Origin: Agrostemma githago
Taxonomy: Eukaryota; Streptophyta; Magnoliopsida; Caryophyllales; Caryophyllaceae
Length of the DNA stretch: 64,000 nt
NCBI GenBank assembly: GCA_958450325.1
Contig: OY288246.1
Location: 42,833,619-42,897,618 of the forward strand
Direction of reading: 5' to 3'
In this document: positions 1-10,635 of the stretch, piece after piece
How positions within the stretch are numbered: the stretch's first letter is position 1
Layout of the letters: each line of letters begins with the position of its first letter
Made by a program: the position numbers and the translations under genes
Notes under the pieces: model-generated
Databases searched by the model: none
Told to the model about the DNA's origin: nothing
The model's input: the letters and a program-made list of their open reading frames with translations, nothing else

Positions 1-156
1 CAAAACACTCGATGATAAACGGATGCTAACATGCATTAATACGCTCGAATGCGGTCGTGGGAACTTTGCGGAATATGAATCTCCTAAAACCGACCTCAAG
101 TTCAGACTTAGTGGGTCGTTTCTAATAAAATAAAGCTATTTTGAGCTAAAATTGTC

Positions 157-1675
157 CGACCTACAAAAAGCCTACGATTCTGTGGAATGGAAGTTCGTAG
201 AGGATTTGCTGATAAGACTTAACTTTCCTAACCAATTTAAACGACTGGTGATGAACTGCATTAATTCCCCGATGATTTCTCTAAATCTAAATGGCAGTTT
301 ATTTGGCTATTTCAAAGCACAAAGAGGTCTGCGGCAAGGTGATCCTCTGTCCCCCTTAATCTTTACTTTGTGTATGGATTATCTGAGCAGACTTTTGTCA
401 TATGCTACCGAGAAGTGGTCGTTCAATTACCATCCTATGTGTAAATCTATGAAATTGACACACCTTATCTTTGCCGACGATTTGATGTTATTCTGCAAGG
501 GTGACTCACAATCTATCATGCTCCTAATGAGAACCCTTTCATCCTTCACCAAAGCCTCGGGATTACAGATGAATACAGCAAAATCAGCAATATATTTTAA
601 TGGCATGAAAACAGAGCTGAAGGATGACATTATCCAGGCTAAGGGATTCAGGGAGGGAACGATGCCGTTTACCTATCTAGGTATTCCAATTAAGCCCAGG
701 AAACTATCAAAGCAAGAATGCTCTATGGTAGCAGACAAGATGGTAGCGAGAATTAGGAGCTTCGGTGCCAGGAAGCTCTCTTATGCCAGAAGGGTAGTCA
801 TAATCAACTCTATTCTTAATACCCTGCACAATTATTGGTCTAATATGTTCCTGTTTCCAAAGGGAGTCATGAAAAGAATTGAGGCCATTTGTAGAAATTA
901 CCTTTGGGAGGGAAATGAAGAATATACTCGAGTACCCCTAATCTCATGGGACAGAGTTACTCGACCTAAAATTGAAGGTGGACTGGGTATCGTTAAAGCG
1001 GAGACCTGGAATCTGGCAGCAGTCGGTAAGTTGGTAAATTGGATTTATGAGAAGAGCGACAAACTATGGATTCGGTGGGTCGATCATAACTATCTGAAAG
1101 GGGGCGACTGGGATGATTATAATCCTCCCCCGGACATCTCTTGGACTTGGAGATCGATATGTAAAGCAAAAGAAAAGCTGAAAAATGGGTTCACAAATGG
1201 TATATGGAGACACGATAGTACAAGATATTCTATTTCGGGAGGCTATAACTGGCTGCGTGGAATAGGACCCGCGATGTCTTGGCATCATTTCATCTGGGAT
1301 AATTGGAGGATTCCTAAGCATACTATTGTATCCTGGTTAATGATCAATAATGGACTAAATACAAGAGCAAAAATATCCAACTTCAACTGCTGTACTGATA
1401 TGGAAATCTGCATCTGTGGAGTAAAGAAGGAAACTGCAATTCACTTGATGTGTGAATGCGAATACAGTATACAGATTCGGAAGAATTTGATGGACTGGAC
1501 TGAGTTGAGCATGCCTATACAACTTGATTACATTCTGATTGATGGAGCGCGAGGAAGAATTCAAGCGATGATCCTTAATGCATATCACCATGCCATTTGG
1601 ACAAGTCGGAATACAGCTAGACATGAGAATGTTCTATTGCACCCTAAGGTGGTTTACAAAAGAATAGAAACTTAG
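157..1675 (+). pseudogene. LINE ORF2 fragment: reverse transcriptase C-terminal part and zinc-binding domain
   Basis: The open frame enters the RT domain at motif A (DLQKAYDSVEW) and so lacks the endonuclease and the N-terminal RT part. It then shows RQGDPLSPLIF and the catalytic FADD at about residue 108. The thumb region follows, then a Cys/His-rich end (CICGVKKETAIHLMCEC) matching the zinc-binding segment of plant LINE reverse transcriptases. The open frame begins with a TTG inside the TSD, so no genuine start codon is present. A TAG at 1673-1675 interrupts the frame; it then stays open to about 1759, so the ancestral protein ended some 28 residues later. In a complete element the protein would nick the target and prime reverse transcription; this copy is inert. 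Confidence 0.92.
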
Positions 1676-1866
1676 ATAAGGAGTAGGATTAAAGGTCTTC
1701 TACAAAATCCAAACAACACAATTGAAGAAAGGAAGATGCTTTTAAAAATGGAGGAGAAGTAGTAGTCGTTTTGGTGTTCCCTATATAATGTACATGTTTT
1801 GGATATAAACCATGCCTGTAAATCTCCCATGTTTGGAATAAAAACTACTCACATTATACCAAAAAA
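157..1866 (+). mobile_element. 5'-truncated L1-type LINE with poly(A) and 9-bp TSD
   Basis: The direct repeat AAAATTGTC flanks the insert at 148-156 and 1867-1875; the second copy overlaps the poly(A) tail that starts at 1861. On both sides the Tat LTR text continues (the 'gggtcaaaaccgtc' context seen at T4 55374). The element starts inside the RT domain, so this is a typical 5'-truncated copy made by target-primed reverse transcription. Confidence 0.9.
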
Positions 1867-2050
1867 AAAATTGTCACCAGGGGCAAAACCGTCTTTTGCG
1901 ACCGAATCAAAACCGATCAAAGTCGAAACCTGAGAATGAAACTAGCCACAAACGCTTCCCTATACGCAATCCAATTCAAGTCAAAACAAAATAAATAAAA
2001 TCAAAATCATACATTACTTAACCGGATTTCTCTCCAATCCGGCAGGGGCA

Positions 2051-2135
2051 ACTCGATCGAGTGCCTGGGCCACTCGATCGAGTGACCTCCCAAAAAACAA
2101 CCAGAATACCTTTTAGTGGAGCACTCGATCGAGTG
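2051..2135 (+). repeat. Palindrome cassette A of LTR-H (three copies, CTCGATCGAG core)
   Basis: ACTCGATCGAGT lies at 2051-2062, and CACTCGATCGAGTG, a perfect 14-bp palindrome, at 2071-2084 and 2122-2135. The text after the second copy (GTGACCTCCCAAAAAAC) recurs in the other cassettes. The cluster ends about 21 bp upstream of a TATA box. It may be a binding-site array of the LTR promoter; that role is inferred from position only. Confidence 0.85.
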
Positions 2136-2156
2136 ACCCTAGACGGGGGTAAAATC

Positions 2157-2163
2157 TATAAAT
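2157..2163 (+). promoter_or_regulatory. TATA box of LTR-H
   Basis: CTATAAAT follows cassette A, in the same place as the TATA boxes of T4 (55692) and T2 (32220, minus strand). The transcript would start about 30 bp downstream, defining U3/R. Confidence 0.65.
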
Positions 2164-2354
2164 TCCCCCTCACTTCCACCATTTCAAGGGTTAACAATTC
2201 CACACATTTTCTCCCACATCTTTGGTGCTTCATCCTCACACAAAAACCGAGTCAACATATATACTCTCTCTAATCACACCCTAATCACCTTACAAATCTC
2301 AAATCGCTCCCGTGTCTACGACGACACTACACGAGCCTATTCACGAGACTATTA

Positions 2355-2376
2355 ACATGTAGGCTGAGGGTGTCAA
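2355..2376 (+). other. Conserved LTR block (CATGTAGGYTGAGGGTGT) in LTR-H
   Basis: The same block is found about 200-300 bp downstream of the TATA box in every Tat LTR of this family here (5768, 18483, 31919, 55986), while flanking sequence differs. Its role is unknown. UGUA motifs suggest a polyadenylation element; GTAGGT could be a splice donor. Confidence 0.6.
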
Positions 2377-3399
2377 AACCTCATTTTCTAATCTCTAACT
2401 TTTCTTATATGTATTTGTGTATACTAACTATACTAACACTACTAACATTTTAATTCTTGTATACTAACTTTTATATTATTGCATCTAACTTTTACTTTCC
2501 GTTCCTAACAATCTAACTACTAACATCTAACGTTTTATTAACGCGTTTTTACATTTTGTTTTTTAATACCGTTTATAATATTATATAACAAAACTATTTT
2601 CAAAAACGATATTCGAGCAAACGTCTAATGACGCTAAATCGAGCACCGTAGGTCTTAATAGTCAAACAACGGTGCCAAAATGCAAAGGACTTAAGATTTG
2701 CAATGACGAGTAGTCATCGATTTCAAGCACATTTCCAATGATGCCATTTGATTGTCATAAGATCTAACGATCCCAAAATGATCACATCAATAGCGCGAAG
2801 GACTTGTTAAGTTACGATGCAATCGCGGAATATCTCGTTTCTTGTCTTCAATTTTGTTTACAAACTTCACTCTAAATGTTTGATGTCGACTTCATGGTCG
2901 AATATTGCTCATTACGAGTTGCCAAAAATGAGTTTGCATATATCACTCTAAATGTTTGATGTCGACTCTATAGTCGAACATCATTCATCATGAGTTATCG
3001 AATCCAAAATCAATATGAAACCAAATGATGTTAATCCGGTCGTCATACGGTCCTCAAGATCCGATAAGTGACATAACGAAACGGATGGATCGATATTCGT
3101 ATTGACATGACACGATCAAGGAACATTCCTTCGCATATTCATTTCTTTTTTTTAATATCATCAACATTGCTCTAAAATGTTCGATATAGACTCCATAGTC
3201 GAATGTTGTTCATAACGAGTCATCGAAGATCGAACTAGTATGAAACCTAATGACATCAACACTATCATCATACGGTCCATGTGACCCGAAAATGATGTTG
3301 TAATACGAAGGGTTCGATATTCATAAATAACTCTAATACATTCGATTAAGATCATAAAACGGGTTCGTTTTAGGACAAGCATGTCACCCATCCTAAGGG

Positions 3400-3510
3400 C
3401 ACTCAATCGACTGCCAGACTCACTCGATCGTGTGACCCCCCTGAAAAATGAGCAGGGAGCTATTGTCAAGGGTACTCGGCCGAGTACACCTGAAACACTA
3501 GGTCGAGTGG
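3400..3510 (+). repeat. Palindrome cassette B of LTR-H (four degenerate copies)
   Basis: CACTCAATCGACTG (3400), CACTCGATCGTGTG (3421), GTACTCGGCCGAGTAC (3472-3487, a perfect 16-bp palindrome) and a decayed GGTCGAGTGG (3502). Between the second and third lies ACCCCCCTGAAAAATG, matching the spacer of the other cassettes. This copy lies downstream of the TATA, in the transcribed part of the LTR. Confidence 0.8.
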
Positions 3511-4200
3511 CCCAATATAGACTCCCAAAGGAGTCTAATCGACGATAATAAGTTATCGTCAAGTTATATTACGACATTACTCGATACGTGCCTAATCAAT
3601 CACCTATTCTTTTCCTGGAACCCACATTTCATATTATTTCTATCATATTTCCCCTACAACTTTGAGTGAGTGCCTCCCTTGACTAATCTTATGTCGATGA
3701 TTTTTAGTCGGGCTCGATGTACAATAAGTTGAGGCAATCCTATCTCATTAGGATAAGTCGAGACGAGACCTTGAGGCCTTGGGATCAAGCTATCATCACG
3801 CTTCGATCCCGTACGCCATCGCGTATCTAAGCCTTCGTCCTCCAATCAATACACAACAAAATGTGTAGGCGATTGGGGTCTGTCCAATCGTTCGATTTAC
3901 GGTTTCAATTTACATTATCTATTTACGAGTCCATTTATAGTCCAAGTTTACCGTTGCTAATCAGATTATTATATCATTGCTTGTTGTATTGTGAATTCCG
4001 GGTTGTATTTTCGCCCGTGTAATTTGTAATTAGTTACGAGCCTTTTATTTACGATGTTTGCCATTTATCGCTTTTAAATGAACATCGCATCCTAAATTCC
4101 ACTTTCACATACACCAAGATGCATTAAACGACGTAGCAACATGTATTATACATGTACATCATAAGACAATGTTTGCATAACATTTCATCGTATTACTAGT

Positions 4201-6672
4201 TGTGGACATGACATAGGTCCACCCCGACGCGGCGAAGCGCGGGTTTTGGGGAGGCGATAGAATTTCCATATGAGATGGATCGAATAGAATTTTAAATCGA
4301 AGTAGGAGTCGCCACCGAATTTTATGGTTATTCGGAACCATTCGAACCCACTCTATGTCGTAGTGGGCCATATTTAAAACCTGGCCCATTTCCGATATCA
4401 GAGTTTATCGGGTTCGTCCCTTTGCAGTTCGATACCGATGCCGACTTGAGCGGTTAATCGTATATTGAATGACTCTCGTTGCCAATGATTTCGGACATCC
4501 GGAAACCACGGTTCTGAGTAAGAGGTGAGGGTACGTGTTGGGAAGTTCAGCGAGAACACCCAACCCCGCCCGCACTTAGCGGCCTTTACTAAGAAATCGT
4601 TCGGTTTTGTGTACACTCGTTAGTTCGACGATTGAATGATATGCAGATATTATTTTCCTAAGACATGTGAGGAAGAATAAATCGGTTGATAAGTCATTTA
4701 ATGCATGTTAAACTAATAACGTCAAAGTTACTTTAGCATGTGAGTTCGTTTTAGTCTAATAAAACGATAAAAAAGAATAGGAAAAATAAATTGCTACAAA
4801 CACGAGAAAACGAGTTAGTAACGATTGAAATAATAATATAGCAAATAAATATTCGAGATCGAGAAAATAAATATTAATCGAAATCTGAAAAATATTACTA
4901 AAACGTTGTTTTTTATAAAAAAAACGAAGTTCGAAAAATAATAAAAAAACGAGAAAGGCGCACTTAAGCCGTCGGCCGCGCGGCTCGCCCGGGACTCTGG
5001 CGGGTCGCGTGGCGGCCTGATTTCGACGTCGATTTTCGGAAAATTTTTGATTTAATCGCGTACGAATATCACGTAATTCGGACTCGACTTAATATTCTCG
5101 ATATTCGTTATATTCGATAGTTGACTACGAAATTAATATCAAATATTTGGAATAGTTTTGGAAAAGATATAAATTTAGAAATCGTTTCGTAAAATAATAA
5201 AAAATAAACGAACGAAGAACTAAAAAAAGGGGGCCGGGTCACAGACTCGTGCGCGAGTCGCCTGAACCGGGCGCGACTCGCGTACGGGTCTGTCCGCTTT
5301 TTATTTTTTTTGTTCGAAAATTGTTAATTTTATAAATCGCGTACAAATATGGATTAATTTATACTCGGTTTATATTTTCGATATTCGTCATATTCGATAT
5401 TCGATTATGAAATCGATATCGAATAGTCGGAATGACTTTAGAAAAGGTTTAAAAAAATTTGTTTTTTGAACGAAAAGTAAAAAGAAAAGAATTTTGAACG
5501 AAAAGTTAAAAGAAAAGAATTTTGAACGAAAAGTTGTAAAAAAGGGTTTTGAATAAAAAAAATGTAACGATTTCGTCGAAAGCTTAATATAATTCCTTTT
5601 GATACGATATTCGATTATATAGAATCGATATCATATTTTAAGAATATTCGATATATGAAAATAGTTTTTAATAATATCGATATTAGAAAAGAAAATAAAA
5701 AAGACCGACGAAAGACCCATAAAAAAAACGAGAAGAAGAGAAGAGAAAAGAGAAGAGTCGGGTTTGATTTACACCCTCAACCTACATGCTTTGTTTTCTC
5801 GGGATAAGGCTCGTCGGGAAGTGGCTTAGACTTGGGAGCGTCAAGATGATGAGGATGAGTTAAGGTGTATCGGTTTGGGTGGTTTGGGACGCCGGGTTTG
5901 ACGTGTGGTCGGGGCTTCGAGGCTTCGGGAAAAGTGACGGGATTTGCTAACTATCGAGTTTGTATATAAACCGTGTGTGGAGGGTGTATAAAAACCGTGT
6001 GTATTGGCTGGAAAAAAAACGTGTTTGGGGTTCTCTTTCGATGTGTTTGATGGATGTTCATTGTGTTGGACGGGAGGTCCTATTTATAGGGAGTTTCCGA
6101 CCTTGGTTTAGGAGAGTTTGAATACCGCTTAGGATAGGAAACGTAGGAGTTTGAGGAGCATGAGAATACCGCTTTCTTGGCCAAGAAGAAAGGGTGTCTC
6201 GGCTGATTGAGGAGTGTTTGGCCGAGTATTTGGTACTCGGTCAGTGTCTGACTCGGTTTCCGGATAGAATTCCTACTTGAGGTCGAATTCTACCTTTAAC
6301 GGAATTGTTTAATGCTTTAATGAATCTGAAATTTTGTAGGAATTTGGGTAGGAATCAAACGTGTGAGTGTCACGGCTGACTCACATGTCTCGGAAAAATC
6401 TTTGACCGGGTTTTGACTCGGTTGCTAAAAGACGGTTTTACCTCTAGTGACGGTTTCGACCCAAATTAGTGTTATTTGACTCGAAACGACCCACTGGGCC
6501 TGAATTTGATGTTGGTTTTATGAAATTTGTACTCCTTAAAAAGTCTAAACCAAATGTCCATGATTACAAGCCCATATCCGAGTCTATCAAAGCACGTTTT
6601 ACGTCCAATCATCATCGGGTGATTGGCGGGAACTATTATAGACACCTGGCGGTCAAAATGTGGGTGTCTACA
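4201..6672 (-). repeat. T1 3' LTR
   Basis: It matches 16914-19387 almost base for base. It contains the U5 hairpin (4487-4507, one pair broken by a point change), two GC-rich dyad clusters (4965-5010, 5244-5285), the CATGTAGG block (5768-5791), a minus-strand TATA box at 6081-6088 and a CCGAGTA/TACTCGG inverted repeat at 6222-6240. Confidence 0.95.
5244..5285 (-). repeat. Dyad cluster in the T1 LTR (GACTCG/CGAGTC cores)
   Basis: GACTCGTGCGCGAGTC (5244-5259) is an inverted repeat GACTCG/CGAGTC, followed by GCGCGACTCGCGTAC. The 5' LTR has the same cluster near 17957-17998. It resembles the palindrome cassettes of LTR-H, T2 and T4 in arrangement (paired dyads next to a C/T run) but has a different core. 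Confidence 0.6.
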
Positions 6673-6685
6673 GAGCCCCCACTCT
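6673..6685 (-). other. T1 polypurine tract
   Basis: On the minus strand AGAGTGGGGGCTC directly abuts the first base of the 3' LTR (TGTAGAC). The same tract precedes the 3' LTRs of T2 (32745) and T4 (63506). It primes plus-strand DNA synthesis. Confidence 0.85.
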
Positions 6686-6838
6686 GACTGAGGCTTGGAC
6701 AAGGCAAAAGTCAGAGTAGCTACCAGGTCAATCAAGGATTAAAACCTGCCGGACTTTCGATCGGGTCGTTTAGGGTCCATTAGACCTGCGTGAAGGGCTC
6801 GCCAGCCATAGAATAGAAATCATACATGGGTTGATGCT

Positions 6839-7080
6839 GATAATCTCGCGGGAGCTTGCCTAGAAAGCTATGGGTATACCTGTTTGCAGATATATCCTGT
6901 CTTAGAATTGCGCGGGAGCTTGTCTTGGAAGCTATGGGCATATTTGTTTGCAGATATATCCTGAAAGATGTTGTTTGAGCTTTTCCACTGGGGAATTTAG
7001 AATTTCTGGGAGTCTTGGGTGTACCTGTATGCTGACATAATTTGTATGTAATATTTAGGTGAAACACTGACTCATGCTGG
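6839..7080 (-). repeat. Subrepeats in the T1 3' untranslated region
   Basis: Two neighbouring segments (about 6845-6905 and 6908-6975) share the words CGCGGGAGCTTG, AAGCTATGGG and GTTTGCAGATATATCCTG. Related units lie at the same place in T2 (32895-33160) and T4 (63130-63360). Tat elements are known for a fast-changing 3' UTR with tandem subrepeats. Confidence 0.65.
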
Positions 7081-7290
7081 GGAAGAAATGATGATTTTTT
7101 GAAAATTTTTTGATAAGAAAAATGCTGAAATGGTTTGAAAATAAGGATGCTTGGGATGACTTTGATTCCTAATCAGATTCCGACACGGATTCCTGGAATT
7201 ACTTGGTTAGGCCTGTATGCCTAGATGAAGGAGGGGAAGTGGTGCGAAAGTCCTATTCCTGTGATGACTAGGAGAAAGGATATTCCCTAT

Positions 7291-7298
7291 TATAAATA
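7291..7298 (+). promoter_or_regulatory. TATA box of the T1 antisense gene
   Basis: TATAAATA lies about 100 bp upstream of the ATG at 7400, on the strand opposite to gag-pol, with an AT-rich leader between. It suggests that this gene has its own promoter and is not read from the LTR. Confidence 0.55.
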
Positions 7299-7399
7299 GA
7301 GGGCTTTGGCTTCTTATTTTTCATATTCTCATCCAAATCTTTTCTTCTACCCTAAAATCTCTTAGAATTTTAGAATAAATAAAAGAAACTATTCTTGTA

Positions 7400-9187
7400 A
7401 TGGGTATCGACCATTTGACCGCGATGCTTCATGCGTGGGCCCAGGATTTTCGAGATGAAGATAAAGTTCAGCTAACTCAAATGGGAATTGTGGCTTTATT
7501 CCCACTTCAGCGGCTTAAGGTAGATTCGCATTTCCTTGATGCTTGCTTATCCTTTTGGGATACTACCTTTCATGTTTTTGCATTTTCTCGAGGAGAAATG
7601 TGTCCTCTTCCTGAAGAAATAGCAGCTATCGGCGGGTGGTGCCCTAATGCTCGTCCTGCTATTCCCCCATTTTATCCTGACCCAAGGAGGAGGTTGAGAG
7701 ATTTTCTAGGCCTGTCGCATGCTGAGACAGCCCGTATGGTGAAGGGAGATTCAGTTTCCCTATTTGACTTGGCTGACAAATTCATGGACCCGGTTGGTGA
7801 AAGAATTACTTCTACCCATAGGCGTAGGGCCTTTGCCTTTTGTATGCTGCATAGATATGCCTTCGAAGGTCGGATGGATGCTGACTCATGCTTAGGTGAG
7901 ATTAGGCTAATCAGCATAGTTGACCAAATGGAGAGAGGTCATAGCCCGGCTTGGCTGATAACTGGGGAGATTATTATGGGCCTTGACGCTAGAAGACTCG
8001 ACCCAGATCGGCAATTGACAGAGAGTATCCGTCTTCTGCAGGTATTTAACCATTTTTTTCGAACAATTGCCCGATTTCTCGATTTTTGCGGTAATTTTGA
8101 ATTTTTCCGGAGTTTTCCGGAATTTCCAATTTTTCCGGATTTTCGAAAATTTCGAAAATTTTTTGTTTTTGCCGAAATTTTCGAATATTTCAAATTTTTA
8201 CGAAAATTTTTGATTTTTCAATTTTTTAGATTTTTCGAATTTTTCCGATTTTTCAAAAATTCTGATTTTTTTGATTTTTTTTTAATTCTCGGATTTTTTG
8301 ATTTCTCGAAAGTTTTTGACTTTTCGAAAATTTTGCAGATCTGGTTATCCGTGCGTCTGTCGATCATAGAGCCCCCAGTGAACATATCCAGATATCGTAG
8401 TTGTCAAATCGGCTCAAGGTCTCGTCGAATAAGATCAAGTCATCACATAACTCAAAAATATTGGGATGAAGAGCTAACATTCCATGGTGGGCCTTTGATT
8501 AGGTGGAACGTCATCTGGTGGTTCCTTTCGAGGCTGACGGGGTTAGCTAGGAGGGACAAGGCCCGTTATCTGGTGATCTTGTCTTTGGACTGGACTGTCC
8601 ATATCTATCCGGACCGTATTCTAAGACAGTTCGGTTCGTTTCAGCAGATCCCTGAGACTGAGGCAATTATTAGCGTTTCGATCCAATTGACGGACGCTAT
8701 GTGTGACACGTGGCTACAGCGCTGGTTTACCCGTGTCATGTGGACTATACCTCGCCCTTGTCAAACCACTTGGGTTTCTGAATCCTACCAAAAATGGACT
8801 TCTGAAGAATCCCAGGAGGCCCGTAAAATTCTGAAGACAGAAGAAGCTCTTGACTTGGCCCGCCGAGAATCGGCCAAAGACAACAGGCGGTTCTTCGAAG
8901 AGACTCCAACTTCCTTTGCTGAGCCGGGGTCGGGTTCTAAGTCAAAACCTAAGACTCAGACTAATGATACCGGTGCTAGTGATTTGGAGAGAAGACTTGG
9001 ACCAAGGCTAATGGTCCAAGACAGGCTAGGCCCGCGTGACAACGAGGTGACCGGGGAGTCAAGTTTGAAGAAACGTGCCCGGGTTAAGGAGGTTCCCTTG
9101 GTGATTAGGGAGCGTTCACCTCCACGTGGATGGAAAAGGAGGCTAAGGGCAAAGGAAAGGGAAAAATGCCCTAGTTTTTATATTTAA
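7400..9187 (+). CDS. T1 antisense extra gene: plant-mobile-domain-like protein
   Basis: This 595-codon frame starts with ATG and runs opposite to gag-pol, between integrase and the 3' LTR, where Tat elements often carry an extra ORF. Residues about 20-70 (LDACLSFWDTTFHVFAF, then GEMCPLPEEIAAIGGW) and the later WNVIWWFLSRL and YPDRILRQFGSFQQIP match the plant mobile domain pattern (PF10536-like) as I know it. The C-terminal 130 residues are charged and low in complexity. Residues 215-313 are an extremely Phe-rich insert (DFFDFF, FRFFEFFRFF) that looks like a translated intron (8042-8338); without it the domain reads ..RLLQ-IWLS.. as expected. There is no stop in the whole frame although pol in the same element is broken. 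The function is unknown; no catalytic motif was seen. Confidence 0.75.
   Translation: MGIDHLTAMLHAWAQDFRDEDKVQLTQMGIVALFPLQRLKVDSHFLDACLSFWDTTFHVFAFSRGEMCPLPEEIAAIGGWCPNARPAIPPFYPDPRRRLRDFLGLSHAETARMVKGDSVSLFDLADKFMDPVGERITSTHRRRAFAFCMLHRYAFEGRMDADSCLGEIRLISIVDQMERGHSPAWLITGEIIMGLDARRLDPDRQLTESIRLLQVFNHFFRTIARFLDFCGNFEFFRSFPEFPIFPDFRKFRKFFVFAEIFEYFKFLRKFLIFQFFRFFEFFRFFKNSDFFDFFLILGFFDFSKVFDFSKILQIWLSVRLSIIEPPVNISRYRSCQIGSRSRRIRSSHHITQKYWDEELTFHGGPLIRWNVIWWFLSRLTGLARRDKARYLVILSLDWTVHIYPDRILRQFGSFQQIPETEAIISVSIQLTDAMCDTWLQRWFTRVMWTIPRPCQTTWVSESYQKWTSEESQEARKILKTEEALDLARRESAKDNRRFFEETPTSFAEPGSGSKSKPKTQTNDTGASDLERRLGPRLMVQDRLGPRDNEVTGESSLKKRARVKEVPLVIRERSPPRGWKRRLRAKEREKCPSFYI
8042..8338 (+). other. 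Probable phase-0 intron in the T1 antisense gene
   Basis: The donor CAG|GTATTT and the acceptor TTTTGCAG|ATC bound 297 nt of T-rich, repetitive sequence (TTTTCGA-like words). The length is divisible by three and has no in-frame stop, so both spliced and unspliced RNAs are open. Removal restores the plant-mobile-domain order. Confidence 0.7.
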
Positions 9188-9302
9188 GTATTAGTATTAT
9201 TATATGCTGATTTTTTTTTATTTTTTATTATTATTATTTTTTTTGAAATAAATAAAGAAAGGTTTATTAAAGAACCGTTCCTGTTTTTTTTCTCGATTGC
9301 AG

Positions 9303-9369
9303 TGGTTGTGCCCTTTTGAAGGGCTGCCTACGTATCCACAATAAATGGAATCAAACCAAACGTAGTTCA
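9303..9369 (+). other. Conserved non-coding block downstream of the antisense gene
   Basis: GTTGTGCCCTTTTGAAGGG followed by GGCTGCCTACGTATCC and ATCAAACCAAACG. The same block lies at 33971-34040 in T2 and, inverted with the element, at 62283-62350 in T4. CCCTTTTGAAGGG is a small hairpin; the T2 copy has CCTTTGTTGAAAGG. In T1 it lies between the stop of the antisense gene and the end of integrase. It could be a 3'-end signal for the antisense transcript. Confidence 0.6.
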
Positions 9370-9525
9370 GACTGAACTAATTTGCAATTTCGAAACACAT
9401 CGAGACTATTGGTTCAAGATGTTTGTAACAGTAGAATAAATAATTCTAGCTTTTGACTTGTCTTTAAAAGTTTGAAAAAAAGATGTTTTTAATAAACTTT
9501 TGCAAATGACATTGAGAAAGATGGG

Positions 9526-10635
9526 TTAAGGGTAGTAGCGCTTCAGCTGGTCCAGGTTAGTTGGGTTGACAAACTCGTTCCCGTCCAGATCCGTTAGCAT
9601 TACCGCACCACCTGATAGAATCTTTTTTACCAGATATGGCCCAGCCCAGTTAGGTTTGAATTTTCCCCTTGGGTCTACTGGTAATAAAGCTCGAACAGAC
9701 TTGAGAACCAAACCTCCTTCTTTGATGTTTCTGGGCCTCACCCTTTTGTTGAAAGCCCGTTGGATTCTCTTCTGATAGACTTGAATATTATTGAGGGCAC
9801 GAGATCGTCGTTCGTCTAAAAGGAATAGCGAGTCATATCGTGCTCGAACCCAATCAGCTTCAGGTACTTGACTCTCAAGTAGGATTCTGAGTGATGGTAC
9901 TTCTAACTCAACGGGTTGGACTGCTTCCATGCCGTATGTAAGGTAATACGGTGTTGCCCCGGTCGCAGTACGAATCGAGGTTCGATATCCCCAAAGTGCA
10001 AATGGTATTTTGTCGGGCCAGTCTCGGTAATTATCAGCCATCTTTTTTAGTATGGTGACAATTGTTTTATTAGCCGCTTCTACCGCTCCATTGGTCTGGG
10101 GTCGGTAGGGTGAAGATGTATGCCTTTTAATTTTGTATTCGGTCAGCAAGGCTGCTGTTTCGGCTTGAAAATGGGTCCCGTGGTCACTGATGAATTCATG
10201 AGGAATCCCATACCGGCATATTATCTTATTTTGAATGAATTTGGCAACGTGGCTGGCGTTGAGGATACGGTAGGATTCAGCTTCGACCCATTTGGTGAAA
10301 TAGTCGATTGCTACCAAAATGAAGCAGTGTCCTCCGGTTCCCGAGGGGTTTATCTTCCCAATTATGTCGATTCCCCATGTTGAAAATGGCCATGGTGATG
10401 TCATGGTGTATAGCAAGGATGGTGGCATATGCTGTACATTGGCAAAAATTTGACAATTATGGCAATGTCTAACATATTGCTGGCAGTCGGTTTCCATGCT
10501 ATTCTAGTAGTAACCGAGCCTCATGATTTTCCGGACCAGCATCTGGGCGTTCATGTGTGGACCGCATTCGCCATCATGTACCTCAGCCATAACTTTTTCA
10601 GCGTTGGTTTTATCAACACATCGAAGGAGAGCCCC
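9526..10635 (-). pseudogene. T1 integrase region (pol C-terminus)
   Basis: On the minus strand the frame holds the HHCC zinc finger (HDGECGPH..., CHNCQ), then the DDE core: D in WGIDIIG, D in SDHGTHF, E in NGAVEAANK. A C-terminal GPY/F-type module follows (WAGPYLVKKIL). No chromodomain is seen. It is in the same frame as the upstream RNase H segment but is cut off by TAG codons at 10636 and just before the Met at 10497 (between GYY and NSMETDC, where Trp is usual). Integrase would join the cDNA to host DNA; the stops mean this copy yields no full polyprotein. Confidence 0.9.

Larger units (their letters stand above)
1..4200 (+). mobile_element. LTR-H: left part of a Tat-clade LTR (split by LINE and T1)
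   Basis: Apart from the LINE at 157-1866 this stretch follows the LTR of T4 (55165-57967) in order: the early block with GTGGGTCGTTT, palindrome cassette A, TATA box, the CATGTAGG block, cassette B, then the start of the U5 region. The LTR begins before base 1; by comparison with T4 about 40 bases are missing. Its continuation lies at 19388-19809 beyond T1. Together they give an LTR of roughly 2.9 kb, close to the 2.8 kb of T4. It has no coding potential. Whether it is a solo LTR or the 3' LTR of an element lying to the left cannot be seen here. Confidence 0.8.

Noticed and set aside
3161..3562. 133-codon minus-strand ORF in LTR-H
   Set aside because: It lies across U5 and cassette B of an LTR; no family resemblance, and open by chance.
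7939..8193. Minus-strand ORF rich in Lys/Asn over the antisense-gene intron
   Set aside because: Complement of the T-rich intron; low complexity.
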